Both the position numbers and the translations under genes were made by a program. Positions 1 through 10,190 of a stretch of DNA of 64,000 nt are shown here, piece by piece. Under the pieces are notes generated by a model. That model saw only the letters and a list, made by a program, of their open reading frames with translations. It searched no databases and had not been told where the DNA came from. Source of the stretch: Elysia crispata (taxonomy: Eukaryota; Mollusca; Gastropoda; Plakobranchidae); NCBI GenBank assembly GCA_033675545.1, contig JAWDGP010002436.1:266001-330000 (forward strand). The letters are read 5' to 3'. The first letter of the stretch is position 1. Each line of letters opens with the position of its first letter.

Positions 1-2
1 CT

Positions 3-1565
3 CATCTGATTGATATAGATGGAGATTCATGCCACCACATTCACAATGTTGCCAAGACATTTTGCAAGCCATTCGAATGGTGGATTGAAAGGCTGTTTAC
101 AGATCTTCATCTAGATTTCAAGTATTGCACAGAATACAAGGAACTCATGAGGGAGCTGTGCCGCCTGGGAAATGTCAACTTCACAGTTCCTCAACGTTTT
201 GTTTCGCACAGATGGCTCTCTGCCTATGACCAAGCTCTGGAGACAGCACGGCTTTTGGAGGTGTACACCCTGTTTTATTCAGCATTCCTTCCTCTGCATT
301 TGCCTTCTACATATACAGAGGTGATCAACAACATCATCCAGAAAATGGAGTCCAAGATGGCCCGTCGTCGAGCAAGAGCCATAATATCTAAGTTGAGAGC
401 AAAGAGCATGACAGATGATGGCAAAGCGAGAAAAGAACGAATTGTAAGCAGGCTCTTCGAAAACCAGGGTAAAACTTTGGCTATCCTCCACCTGTACATC
501 ACCGTTTTGAATCTCTTGAAACAGTTTGTTCTTAAGTTTCAAAGAAAAGAACCACTGATCCACTCCCTGCATATGGAGCAAGAAAAACTTGTTAGAAATT
601 TTTTGTGCTGCTTCATTAAGGCAGAAACTCTAGCAGGTCGGTCAGCAAGTGGGCTTTCAAGACTCATAAATAGACTGGAAGAGCAAGCTATCGAAGCCAA
701 GGACATGTACAAGGGTCCAGTCGTGGACAGGATACTTGAGGGAGAGTCACTCTCAAGCTCGCAAAAGGAAGAGTTTTTGTCGCAAGTGAAAACAGCGTTT
801 CTCACTGCTGGACATACTCTGCTTAACAAACTTCCATTGACAAATGAGACTCTACGCAATCTCAGTGCCCTGGATGGAGACTTGCGACAGCACCACCATA
901 TGAAGAAATGTATGGAAGGATTAATCAAGACTTTCCATCACATTTTCACTGACAAGGAGATTGAGGATGTCAATGTGGAATTGTTAGGGTTCACTTGTGA
1001 TGAGACTCTTCCTGAGCTGAATGGTGGTCGTGTGGATGAGTGGTGGGAAGCCAGGACATCCTATCCATGTCTGCAGAAGCTGGCAAAGGCAGCCTTGTCA
1101 TCGTTCCATGGACCGCAAGTAGAGTCTGCCTTTAATTTGATGAAGGACACTCTAGGCAGTAAGGCTGGATCTTTAGACGTAAGTGTCCTCAGCTCGTACC
1201 AAACAGTGAAGTATTTTATCAAGGCGAAAGAGTCCTCTGCTGTGAAACTTTTTCCACGGACCAGCATCCTCCACACCCCAGTCAATCCAGCCATTGTCAA
1301 AAATATTCGCACTTCAGCTGGATCCTACAAGTCAGAGCTGAAACAGAAAAGGGCACAACTGTCTGTGGAATTTTGTGCCCTCTCCCTGTCCAGATCGCAT
1401 GCTTCTCTCCAGACTGCTGCTGCTGCTCGGCGTGTGAGAGAGAAAAATGTTGTCTTGTCCTTCACCAAGCACCAGAGAATGGCTCTTAAGAGGAAACCAG
1501 CAGACAAGAGCCAGAAGCCTTCTTCTTCTTCCAACCAAAAGGGAGCCAAGAAGAGGAGGCTTTAG
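3..1565 (+). CDS. hAT-like transposase-related ORF, 5'-truncated by window edge
   Basis: The reading frame is open from base 3 to the stop at 1563-1565 (about 520 codons). An internal ATG at 147 is not the true start, because the frame continues upstream through a Cys/His-rich stretch (GDSCHHIHN) to the window edge. The C-terminal part (about 1075-1260) has the pattern LAKAALSSFHGPQVESAFNL, which resembles the hAT dimerisation region, where a conserved Leu-Ser-x-x-x-x-x-x-x-Glu-Arg/Ser-x-Phe motif sits near the C-terminus. The tail is Lys/Arg-rich (KKRRL), like a nuclear localisation signal. No intron or frameshift is seen, which fits a transposon gene or a recently domesticated copy. The catalytic core cannot be fully checked because the N-terminus is outside the window. 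It could also be a ZMYM/KIAA1586-like domesticated hAT gene. Confidence 0.55.
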   Translation, partial: HLIDIDGDSCHHIHNVAKTFCKPFEWWIERLFTDLHLDFKYCTEYKELMRELCRLGNVNFTVPQRFVSHRWLSAYDQALETARLLEVYTLFYSAFLPLHLPSTYTEVINNIIQKMESKMARRRARAIISKLRAKSMTDDGKARKERIVSRLFENQGKTLAILHLYITVLNLLKQFVLKFQRKEPLIHSLHMEQEKLVRNFLCCFIKAETLAGRSASGLSRLINRLEEQAIEAKDMYKGPVVDRILEGESLSSSQKEEFLSQVKTAFLTAGHTLLNKLPLTNETLRNLSALDGDLRQHHHMKKCMEGLIKTFHHIFTDKEIEDVNVELLGFTCDETLPELNGGRVDEWWEARTSYPCLQKLAKAALSSFHGPQVESAFNLMKDTLGSKAGSLDVSVLSSYQTVKYFIKAKESSAVKLFPRTSILHTPVNPAIVKNIRTSAGSYKSELKQKRAQLSVEFCALSLSRSHASLQTAAAARRVREKNVVLSFTKHQRMALKRKPADKSQKPSSSSNQKGAKKRRL

Positions 1566-1940
1566 CTGACAACAGCACCACTACTACCTGGGAGAGGACC
1601 GTATGCCCTGACGAAGATATGTTGAGGTATGTACAAAGCTTAACTATGGACTTTCTTCTCATGCATAACCAATTTCTTTTTGTCAATTGATGACTATCAA
1701 TAACTTCAGATCAGTCCAGATAATGATGCTCAGGTACCTGGAAATGGAATTTCAGCGCCGCGATCTTTTGAAAACCCTTCAGCTCGAGGGGGACGTTGTC
1801 CCCCTCAACCCCCTACCAGGGCGCTGCCCTGGACCCGATCCGCAAAAAATCCTCGGTTTTGGTTATCCACTGTTGGAAGCACTGTAAATAGAAAAGGTGA
1901 AGACCTATCTTTTTTGATCATTTAATGAGAAGAGAAGAAC
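1566..1940 (+). other. 3' flank of the transposase ORF with two perfect hairpins
   Basis: A GC-rich patch in an AT-rich region holds two perfect short hairpins. GAGGGGGAC/GTCCCCCTC lies at 1786-1794 and 1798-1806 with a 3-nt loop. AGGGC/GCCCT lies at 1818-1822 and 1826-1830. Such C-rich paired stems are common at ends of DNA transposons, but no matching terminal inverted repeat is visible because the left end is outside the window. On the minus strand, ATTAAA at 1921-1926 is a possible polyadenylation signal for gene A, just beyond the minisatellite. Confidence 0.4.
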
Positions 1941-4204
1941 TAGCCGGCGGTGCTGAGACCGATAGTATCTCATGTATGTCTAGCCGTTAGTGGACAGACT
2001 GACAGAACATCACCTGTGTCTAGCCAGTAGTGGACAGACTGACAGAACATCACCTGTGTCTAGCCGTTAGTGGACAGACTGACAGAACATCACCTATGTC
2101 TAGCCAGTAGTGGACAGACTGACAGAACTTCACCTGTGTCTAGCCGTTAGTGGACAGACTGACAGAACTTCACCTGTGTCTAGCCAGTAGTGGACAGACT
2201 GACAGAACATCACCTGTGTCTAGCCAGTAGTGGACAGACTGACAGAACATCACCTGTGTCTAGCCGTTAGTGGACAGACTGACAGAACTTCACCTGTGTC
2301 TAGCCGTTAGTGGACAGACTGACAGAACATCATCTGTGTCTAGCCAGTAGTGGACAGACTGACGGAACTTCACCTGTGTCTAGCCGTTAGTGGACAGACT
2401 GACAGAACATCACCTGTGTCTAGCCAGTAGTGGACAGACTGACCGAACATCACCTGTGTCTAGCCGTTAGTGGACAGACTGACAGAACATCACCTGTGTC
2501 TAGCCAGTAGTGGACAGACTGACAGAACTTCACCTGTGTCTAGCCGTTAGTGGACAGACTGACAGAACATCACCTGTGTCTAGCCGTTAGTGGACAGATT
2601 GACAGAACTTCACCTGTGTCTAGTCGTTAGTGGACAGACTGACGGAACATCACCTGTGTCTAGCCAGTAGTGGACAGACTGACAGAACCTCATCTGTGTC
2701 TAGCCAGAAGTGGACAGACTGACAGAGCCTCATCTGTGTCTAGCCAGTAGTGGACAGACTGACAGAGCCTCATCTGTGTCTAGCCAGAAGTGGACAGACT
2801 GACAGAGCCTCATCTGTGTCTAGCCAGTAGTGGACAGACTGACAGAGCCTCATCTGTGTCTAGCCAGTAGTGGACAGACTGACGGAACTTCACCTGTGTC
2901 TAGCCAGTAGTGGACAGACTGACAGAACCTCACCTGTGTCTAGCCAGTAGTGGACAGACTGACAGAACCTCATCTGTGTCTAGCCAGTAGTGGACAGACT
3001 GACGGAACATCACCTGTGTCTAGCCAGTAGTGGACAGACTGACAGAACCTCATCTGTGTCTAGCCAGAAGTGGACAGACTGACAGAGCCTCATCTGTGTC
3101 TAGCCAGTAGTGGACAGACTGACAGAGCCTCATCTGTGTCTAGCCAGTTGTGGACAGACTGACGGAACTTCACCTGTGTCTAGCCAGTAGTGGACAGACT
3201 GACAGAACCTCATCTGTGTCTAGCCAGTAGTGGACAGACTGACAGAACCTCATCTGTGTCTAGCCAGTAGTGGACAGACTGACAGAGCCTCATCTGTGTC
3301 TAGCCAGTAGTGGACAGACTGACAGAGCCTCATCTGTGTCTAGCCAGTAGTGGACAGACTGACAGAGCCTCATCTGTGTCTAGCCAGTAGTGGACAGACT
3401 GACAGAACATCACCTGTGTCTAGCCAGTAGTGGACAGACTGACAGAACTTCACCTGTGTCTAGCCAGAAGTGGACAGACTGACAGAACTTCACCTGTGTC
3501 TAGCCAGAAGTGGACAGACTGACAGAACTTCACCTGTGTCTAGCCAGAAGTGGACAGACTGACAGAACTTCACCTGTGTCTAGCCAGAAGTGGACAGACT
3601 GACAGAGCCTCATCTGTGTCTAGCCGTTAGTGGACAGACTGACGGAACTTCACCTGTGTCTAGCCAGAAGTGGACAGACTGACGGAACTTCACCTGTGTC
3701 TAGCCAGTAGTGGACAGACTGACAGAGCCTCATCTGTGTCTAGCCAGTAGTGGACAGACTGACAGAGCCTCATCTGTGTCTAGACAGTAGTGGACAGACT
3801 GACGGAACTTCACCTGTGTCTAGCCAGAAGTGGACAGACTGACAGAGCCTCATCTGTGTCTAGCCAGTAGTGGACAGACTGACAGAGCCTCATCTGTGTC
3901 TAGACAGTAGTGGACAGACTGACGGAACTTCACCTGTGTCTAGCCAGAAGTGGACAGACTGACAGAGCCTCATCTGTGTCTAGCCGTTAGTGGACAGACT
4001 GACGGAACTTCACCTGTGTCTAGCCAGAAGTGGACAGACTGACGGAACTTCACCTGTGTCTAGCCAGTAGTGGACAGACTGACAGAACCTCACCTGTGTC
4101 TAGCCGTTAGTGGAAAGACTGAAATAACTTCAGCTGTGACTAGCCAGTAATGGACAGACTGACAGAGCCTCACCTGTGTCTAGTCAGTAGTGGACAGACT
4201 GACT
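1941..4204. repeat. 40-bp minisatellite, about 56 tandem units
   Basis: The period is exactly 40 bp from 1981 to 4204. Every unit starts TAGCC(A/G)(G/T)(T/A)AG and contains TGGACAGACTGAC. One degenerate unit at 1941-1980 keeps the length. Variable sites are GTTAG/AGTAG/AGAAG, the ACAT/ACTT/ACCT/GCCT block and CACCTG/CATCTG. GTTAG units are common on the left (1981-2660, often alternating with AGTAG to make about 80-bp dimers) and GCCT units in the middle and right. The right end lies inside the terminal coding exon of gene A, whose stop codon falls in the last unit. Confidence 0.97.
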
Positions 4205-4707
4205 GACCGGTCATCGAAGCGCAGTTGGCAGCAGGCGTAGAAAGGTTTGAGGCAGAAATACTGGCCATTGTCGTCTTGTCGGACATCCGAGCAGATCTGA
4301 CGAGTGATGATCACCAGTGGTTGATTAGTAATAATATTTATTAGACGGTTAAACAGGTTTGGATTATGTTCAATTCATCATTTATCTGTCTAAGAAAACT
4401 CATAATGTAGATGAAAAGAGAAGTAATCTACTCTGTTTCTAGGCATTCAAATTTTATAATATAAGATTTATTAATTTTGTCATCGTTAAACTCAGCAGGA
4501 CTTATGAATCATTCATAAAAAGAAGTATTCTTATGATTCTAGGTATTTACATGAAGTTTGTATAATGTGGGAAATGATGAAATACTTTATCTATAAGACC
4601 AACAAAAGAGAAAGAAAATCTAACAACAGTGTTGTCGTAATCACACAACTTTGTCGGCAGGTCGATTATTCAATGTAGATAAACTTAACCCAGTCGGGGT
4701 AGATTGT

Positions 4708-4742
<35 letters not shown>

Positions 4743-7700
4743 ACATACCACGAGACCGCGGCCCGCCAGGTCCTTGAGAGATTTGAACGGTAGAGCATCA
4801 ACTGAGAGGGTGGACACGGAGCCCTTGGTGAGGGGGATCCTCGCTATCACACCAGCATCTTCATCGTCGTCATTGTCATCTTCATCATCATCATCATCGT
4901 CGAAACCCATGTCTGGAAGAGAATGAGAATATTACACATCTTGGTCTGTAGGGTAATTGTAAGATTATAATCTTCCAGATATCCTAAAAACAATTTTAGT
5001 AAAATAATGTCTGAACCGATTTTGAAGGGGATATTGTGAAACTGGTCACATCAGGCCCTTGAGCTTTAAACTTTGGATGCCACACGTCAACATTACGTAA
5101 AACAAAATATGCATAGTTTTTGTTTGTTTAGTAATTAGAAATCATACTGATTACGGTCTTGTTCCACGAAAGCCTATAATCATTGAATTCACTGCCATCA
5201 GATTTCAGGAAAGATTGAGATCGGTCAAATCTGATATTTAATCAAATCTTCACTATATGTTTGTAAAGAGTTAAGCAACCACTATAGTAAACACCAGTGC
5301 TACATCGCCACAGATACTTCAGTTTGTTTGACTTTTCTAGCATATTTTTTTCTTGATATGAGCCCCGAAAAGAACATAATAAAGGCAAGAAAAGAATGAA
5401 ATAGGCCAGACATCACAATGTGTTTGATTCCGACTGGTTAGATTTTGTACAAAGCAGCTAGAAATGGACACGGAATGATTTTCGTTTTAAAGCAAAGGCA
5501 TTATAAGAGATGAAAAATATTACCAAGGAAAGGTCCCATTCCAAAGCCAAATCCTGGACTCATACCCATGCCCATGCCAAATCCCATACCATGCCCCATG
5601 CCAAGTCCCATGCCATGCCCAAAGCTGTAGGGCGAATGGAAGTCCGAGTTAGCTGAATCCTCAGTTCTGGTGAGTTTTAAAACAAAATGAGTTACATGTA
5701 TTTTTGCCTTGACATATCTTTTGGAAATTTAAGTCTATTTTAACTACATGCTACTGTAAAAAAGCTTTCTTTGTGATACACACGTGATGTATGTAATGTT
5801 AAGCCGATTTCAGCCAGACGAGACAACGCCAGACTCAGCATTAAAAGCGCTTCTATTTTATCTTTTACACAATTTTATCTTAACTCAAACACATGATTCA
5901 CCGGTTACATGATTGTACCACAGTATATTTATTTGAAAGGTAAGCCCAAACGACTAACAAAGATTCCTATGAAACTGTCTTAAATACTTCATGGTAGTTA
6001 CACCATCTACGCGATTGCAAACTTCTAAAGAGGAACGAGATTCAGGTAAGAGAAAACAAAATAGGAAGAATTAAATGCTTCACATGCTTCACAAGAAAAA
6101 CTGGATGAGCAAATGCCTCCGGTTTCGCTTACAAAAACTTGAACATGCCATGCAAAGATATATAGGCCTAATCCAAATTATGAACAATGTGCTGAAAAAA
6201 GCGAAGCCTGAATAACATGGAAGAGGAGACCAGTAAGTAAAGTGAAGCCAAGTGGAAAGTTATGAACCTTTACTAAGTACAAGTTCATCTCAACATCAGT
6301 CTGGGACCATGGCAGGTGAATCCTAGGTAAATTGTTTTTTTTTGCATATCGTTAATCTGGTGAGAGGTGGGGGCGCTCTTTTCCTTAATTTCTTTTTTCA
6401 TACCAAGGTACCGTGGGACTATCAAATCCAAAGTGATCACTAAATATTGGGAGTTTTGAGAAAACACGTAATGATATGCAGTCTCAAGACAAACAGCATA
6501 AGTTCAATGCAGTGGAAAGTATGTATATGTACCTGATATAGTAAATGACTGCTAAGCCAGCTCAGAGTTCTGGCCAAGAAAGCTAATTATTACAATCATG
6601 TAGGCTAAGTCAAAGACGTGACGCTCACAAATAATATGGTCATTAAAGAAAAATAAACATTTTTTAAATTTTACTGATGCTGAAGGTGGTCCCAGATTGC
6701 ACTAGTCACAATTCTATATCATTCCCAGGCTTGATCCTTCACAAATGAAAATTGTCCCCGCTGATTGTCAACCATGCAACAGAACAAAACAAATTAATAT
6801 AATACAACGATATGAAGAGGAAGCAGGGAAAGAATACGAAGAGTCTGCTTCATTTTATGTTATCCTTATAGTACTCAAACACTGTGGCCAGAGCTACAGA
6901 GGATTGGGTGAAGATCTGTAGACTCACGTGACCAGGTTCGGTCCAAACACAGCCTTGCCGTTCAGAGCACACAGGTTCTCGGGCTGGGCTCTCGTGGTGA
7001 ACGCCACAATTCCCTGGCCGCCGTTCACGTTGTTGATCACCTGGATCTGGGCACTGACGTCGTTGTCAGGCTCTCTCCCGCGGGATCCGCCCATCTGACT
7101 CATCCCGAACGTTCCAAACGTGTCAAACTAAAGGGGAGAACACGGGAAGAAGCTATAATAAGAGATTTCAGAAAGACAAAACAAAACAGAAATTTCAAAA
7201 TAAAACCAATCAACACAACATGCAAATTAAGTACGGAGCAGATAGTATTGTCGGAAAAAACAACAACAAAAAAACGAGACTAAAAGATTAGCAGAGAGAA
7301 ATGGATAAAGTTTACATGAGGGGAAAAGGAAAGAAAAAAGTTCAATATAAAGGGGTAGATAGTTAGAGAGCGAGTCAGGGAGAGAAAGAGAGATAATTAG
7401 ACGGACAGAGATCTAGACAGACAGACAGAGACAATCAGCATGCGGCAATATCTTTCGCTAGTTTTTACGACTGGAATACGGTTAAATCTGTCATTAGTTA
7501 GTTTTTACCAGATTCGAAGAATTAAAAAAAAAAAAAAAAGAAAAAAGAAGAAATTAAACGCAAGCTGACTATTTCTTCCGCCCTTTGAATTTCTTAGTAT
7601 CTGATCACACGATGTATAAATATGAAAATAAAACAACGTTACTTACCTTTGTCAAATATTACGGAAACACATAACATAAAACCGTTCTAGAAGATGGTCT

Positions 7701-7947
7701 CTGACAGTGAGGAAGACTCTGATATTCTTTAAAGTCTTTGAAGAAAATATAATAACATAGTACGCAGTTAACTTCTTACAGAACAATTAAAAAATTAAAC
7801 ACTCTTAATTCAATCAACATTTTTTCACGTCTTTCGCAGCTAAATATTTCTCTCAAAATGTTTCTTCATTTTCGTTTTCAGAGTAAAGGGAAAATAAACA
7901 ATAACCTCAACACCCACCCCCCAAAAAAAACAAAAACAAACAAAAAA

Positions 7948-7979
<32 letters not shown>

Positions 7980-8070
7980 CATACAAAAACAAACAAACAA
8001 AAAAAAAATAGGATCGCCGTAGATTCCCATCCATCATTACAACCACCATTACAATAGCAATCACAACAGC

Positions 8071-8131
<61 letters not shown>

Positions 8132-10159
8132 GTAACAGTTACTAAGAGTTACCCGCAGCTTAGCCTCCTCTCTCACAGTGACAGCAACAGCAAAGAGCAC
8201 CCTGTTGTTGCTGTCCAGCTCTCGGTTAGAGCACGTCAACACCTGCTCGTTCTCCTCTGGAGGTGACACAACAAGGATAAAGCAATAGTGGTGCTAACAG
8301 TTGGTGTCATGGTCAAACTACAGCAAATGGTGGCAATAGTTGGTGTCATGGTCAAACTACAGCAAGTGTTGGTAATAGTTGTATGATTGTCAAACTACAG
8401 CAAGTGGTGGTAGTAGTTGGTGTCATGGTCAAACTACAGCCAGTGGTGGTAGTAGTTGGTGTCATGGTCAAACTACAGCCAGTGGTGGTAATAGTTGGTG
8501 TCATGGTCAAATTCAACAAGTGGCCGTAATAGTTGGTATGATTGTCAAACTACAGCAAGTGGTGATAACAGTTGGAGTCATAGTCAAACTAGGGGGTTCT
8601 TAGGCCTTAGGTTCTTAGTGGTTATGTAAGTTATCATTGTACTAGCAATTCATGAGGCAGCAGTGGTGGTGGTTGTGATGGTGGTCATTATGGTAATAGC
8701 TGTAGCTGTTGTAATAGTTGCTGTTGTATCGGTGGTCAAACTGCAGTGCAGTTAAGATTATAGTGAATGCTATTGTGGTGGTCATTGTGATGGTTGTGGT
8801 GATAATTGTAGGGCTGTTGCTCTAGCTATGGTGTTGGTTATTCTTGTTTGGTTATAATGATCATTGTAGTGATTATAGTGGTATTCTTTTGGTAATAATA
8901 GTTGTTGTAATACGCGTTTGGAGTGGAACTGGTTGTCATCATTGTTGCGTTAGTGTTGGGTGTGGATGTTCCTATCATATTGACTGTTATTGTGGTGGTC
9001 ATAGTGATGGTTATGCTGCGATCGTAATGGAGGTTGCTGTGATGAGGTTCGCGTTTGATAATTCTCGGTGCGGTAAAAAAATTGAATTGTAGTATTTGCG
9101 GCGGTGGTTAATGATAGGGATTGATATGCTGTAGGAAACAGTTCCTGTTTCGTCTTACTAGGACCATTATTGCACTGTCGACTGATATGTTCGGTGATAT
9201 GATGCTGGCTGTTGTAGTAATTGTGGTAGATGCAGTTGATACTTAAGAAGAACCACTATGGTTAATTGACGTGGTGCTCTGGCAGTAAGATGACATTCGT
9301 ATTGTTTGTGGTAACAAAAGAGATGAGAGGACAGCGTACTGTAAGGTTCACATTGGGTTTAATTATTGTAATGATTGTTATAGCAGTCATGGTGCTGTTG
9401 GAGGTGTTAGGACTTTCTCTGGATGGGATACCCTGTGATTTTGATTGATGTGTTAGTTGTGATACCGTTGACCTGTGATTTTGGTTGATGTGTTAGTTGC
9501 GATACCGTTGGATGGGATACCCTGTGATTTTGGTTGATGTATTAGTTGTGATACCGTTGGATGGGATACCCTGTGATTTTGGTTGATGTGTTAGTTGCGA
9601 TACCGTTGACCTGTGATTTTGGTTGATGTGTTAGTTGCGATACCGTTGGATGGGATACCCTGTGATTTTGGTTGATGTTTTAGTTGTGATACCGTTGCCG
9701 ATACATGGCTTAAGAAATCTTCTGACGTTGATAGTGTTAATGACGACATTTTTTTTGGAAATATTATAGATTTGACATAATAAAAATGCGTTTTGTGTGG
9801 GTGTTTTTAGTTTCCCTTTTTTGTATTTACCAAAATATGTAGCACTTTGATGAGGCCAAATGAAAACTTTTCATTTGCTTCATTTTATAGATACCAGCAT
9901 GTTAGCCTCTATCGCGCATTGTACCAACAAACTTGCTCTTGACTCTTCAATAATTGCTGTATTCGTCACTTGACCAACTGAGATCCTGCAGACACGACTC
10001 ACCCTCGAAGCTTGGAGCAAACCCTGAGAGACCAGGTCCGAAGCCACCGAGCCCACCAAGCCCGCCCATTGACATGGCGGGAAAACCGCCATGCATGATA
10101 CCGATGACGTCACGTGCGCAGACGCACAACAGTGTGATGGCGACAGGCAACCACGTCAT
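4180..10159 (-). CDS. Gene A: secreted six-cysteine, SOD-like Gly/Met/Asp-rich protein
   Basis: Six coding exons (minus): 10003-10159, 8153-8256, 6928-7127, 5524-5666, 4749-4912, 4180-4296. All introns are GT-AG, the phases join without error, and the product is 294 aa. Residues 1-20 are a signal peptide (MTWLPVAITLLCVCARDVIG). A Gly-rich segment reaches about residue 52. Exon 2 has the first cysteine (LTC, C61). Exon 3 has GGQGIVAF...NLC (C140). Exon 4 is almost pure Gly-Met-His-Phe. Exon 5 opens with an Asp/Glu run and ends LAGRGLV. Exon 6 has ICSD, YFC and ACC (C258, C271, C278, C279). Order and spacing match Cu/Zn SOD strands, but the metal-binding histidines are absent, so enzyme activity is unlikely. 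The start is the first ATG, followed directly by the signal peptide. The TAG stop at 4180-4182 lies in the 40-bp repeat. Exons are read directly; the SOD-fold assignment is inference. Confidence 0.82.
4715..4742. repeat. (TG)14 microsatellite at the exon 5 donor of gene A
   Basis: On the transcript strand this is (CA)14 beginning at once after the donor GTATGT (4743-4748). CA repeats near 5' splice sites are known binding sites for hnRNP L. Confidence 0.9.
4913..8152 (-). other. Gene A introns 2-4 (exons 3 and 4 lie between)
   Basis: Apart from exons 4 (5524-5666) and 3 (6928-7127), this is AT-rich intron sequence. It includes A-rich tracts at 7526-7540 and 7917-8010. A (CAA)n tract at 8065-8131 reads as (GTT)n on the transcript, about 20 nt past the exon 2 donor. 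I see no further exon or RNA gene. Confidence 0.6.
8291..8600. repeat. 39-bp minisatellite, about 8 units, in gene A intron 1
   Basis: The unit is built around TTGGTGTCATGGTCAAACTA plus CAGC(A/C)AGTGGTGGTAATAG. It is 39 bp and therefore frame-preserving, giving an open plus-strand frame with a 13-residue repeat. It lies inside a minus-strand intron, so it is taken as non-coding. Confidence 0.85.
8640..9260. repeat. Degenerate GTT/GTG/GAT-rich cryptic simple repeat
   Basis: Strongly strand-biased G/T sequence (many GTGGTGGT, TTGTGATGG and GTTGTAATAG pieces) with no fixed period. It lies in intron 1 of gene A. Confidence 0.6.
9422..9697. repeat. Minisatellite of 49- and 40-bp units (six units)
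   Basis: Unit lengths in order are 49, 40, 49, 49, 40, 49 bp. The 40-mer is the 49-mer lacking nine bases at its start (GATGGGATACCC becomes ACC). All units end GATACCGTTG. It lies in intron 1 of gene A. Confidence 0.85.
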
Positions 10160-10190
10160 CGTTTCAGGCAGGTTGAGGAAGAGACAAAAC
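10160..10190 (-). other. Gene A: 5' UTR part of the first coding exon
   Basis: Upstream of the ATG on the minus strand the nearest splice acceptor is GCTTCAG ending at 10191. This leaves about 31 nt of leader. It pairs with the donor at 11613-11618. Inference from splice signals only. Confidence 0.4.

Noticed and set aside
1981..4204. Regular 40-bp repeats as a CRISPR array
   Set aside because: The repeats are head-to-tail with no unique spacers, and the window is clearly eukaryotic.
8379..8603. Plus-strand frame with a 13-residue repeat
   Set aside because: Explained by the 39-bp minisatellite in a minus-strand intron; no promoter or splice evidence.
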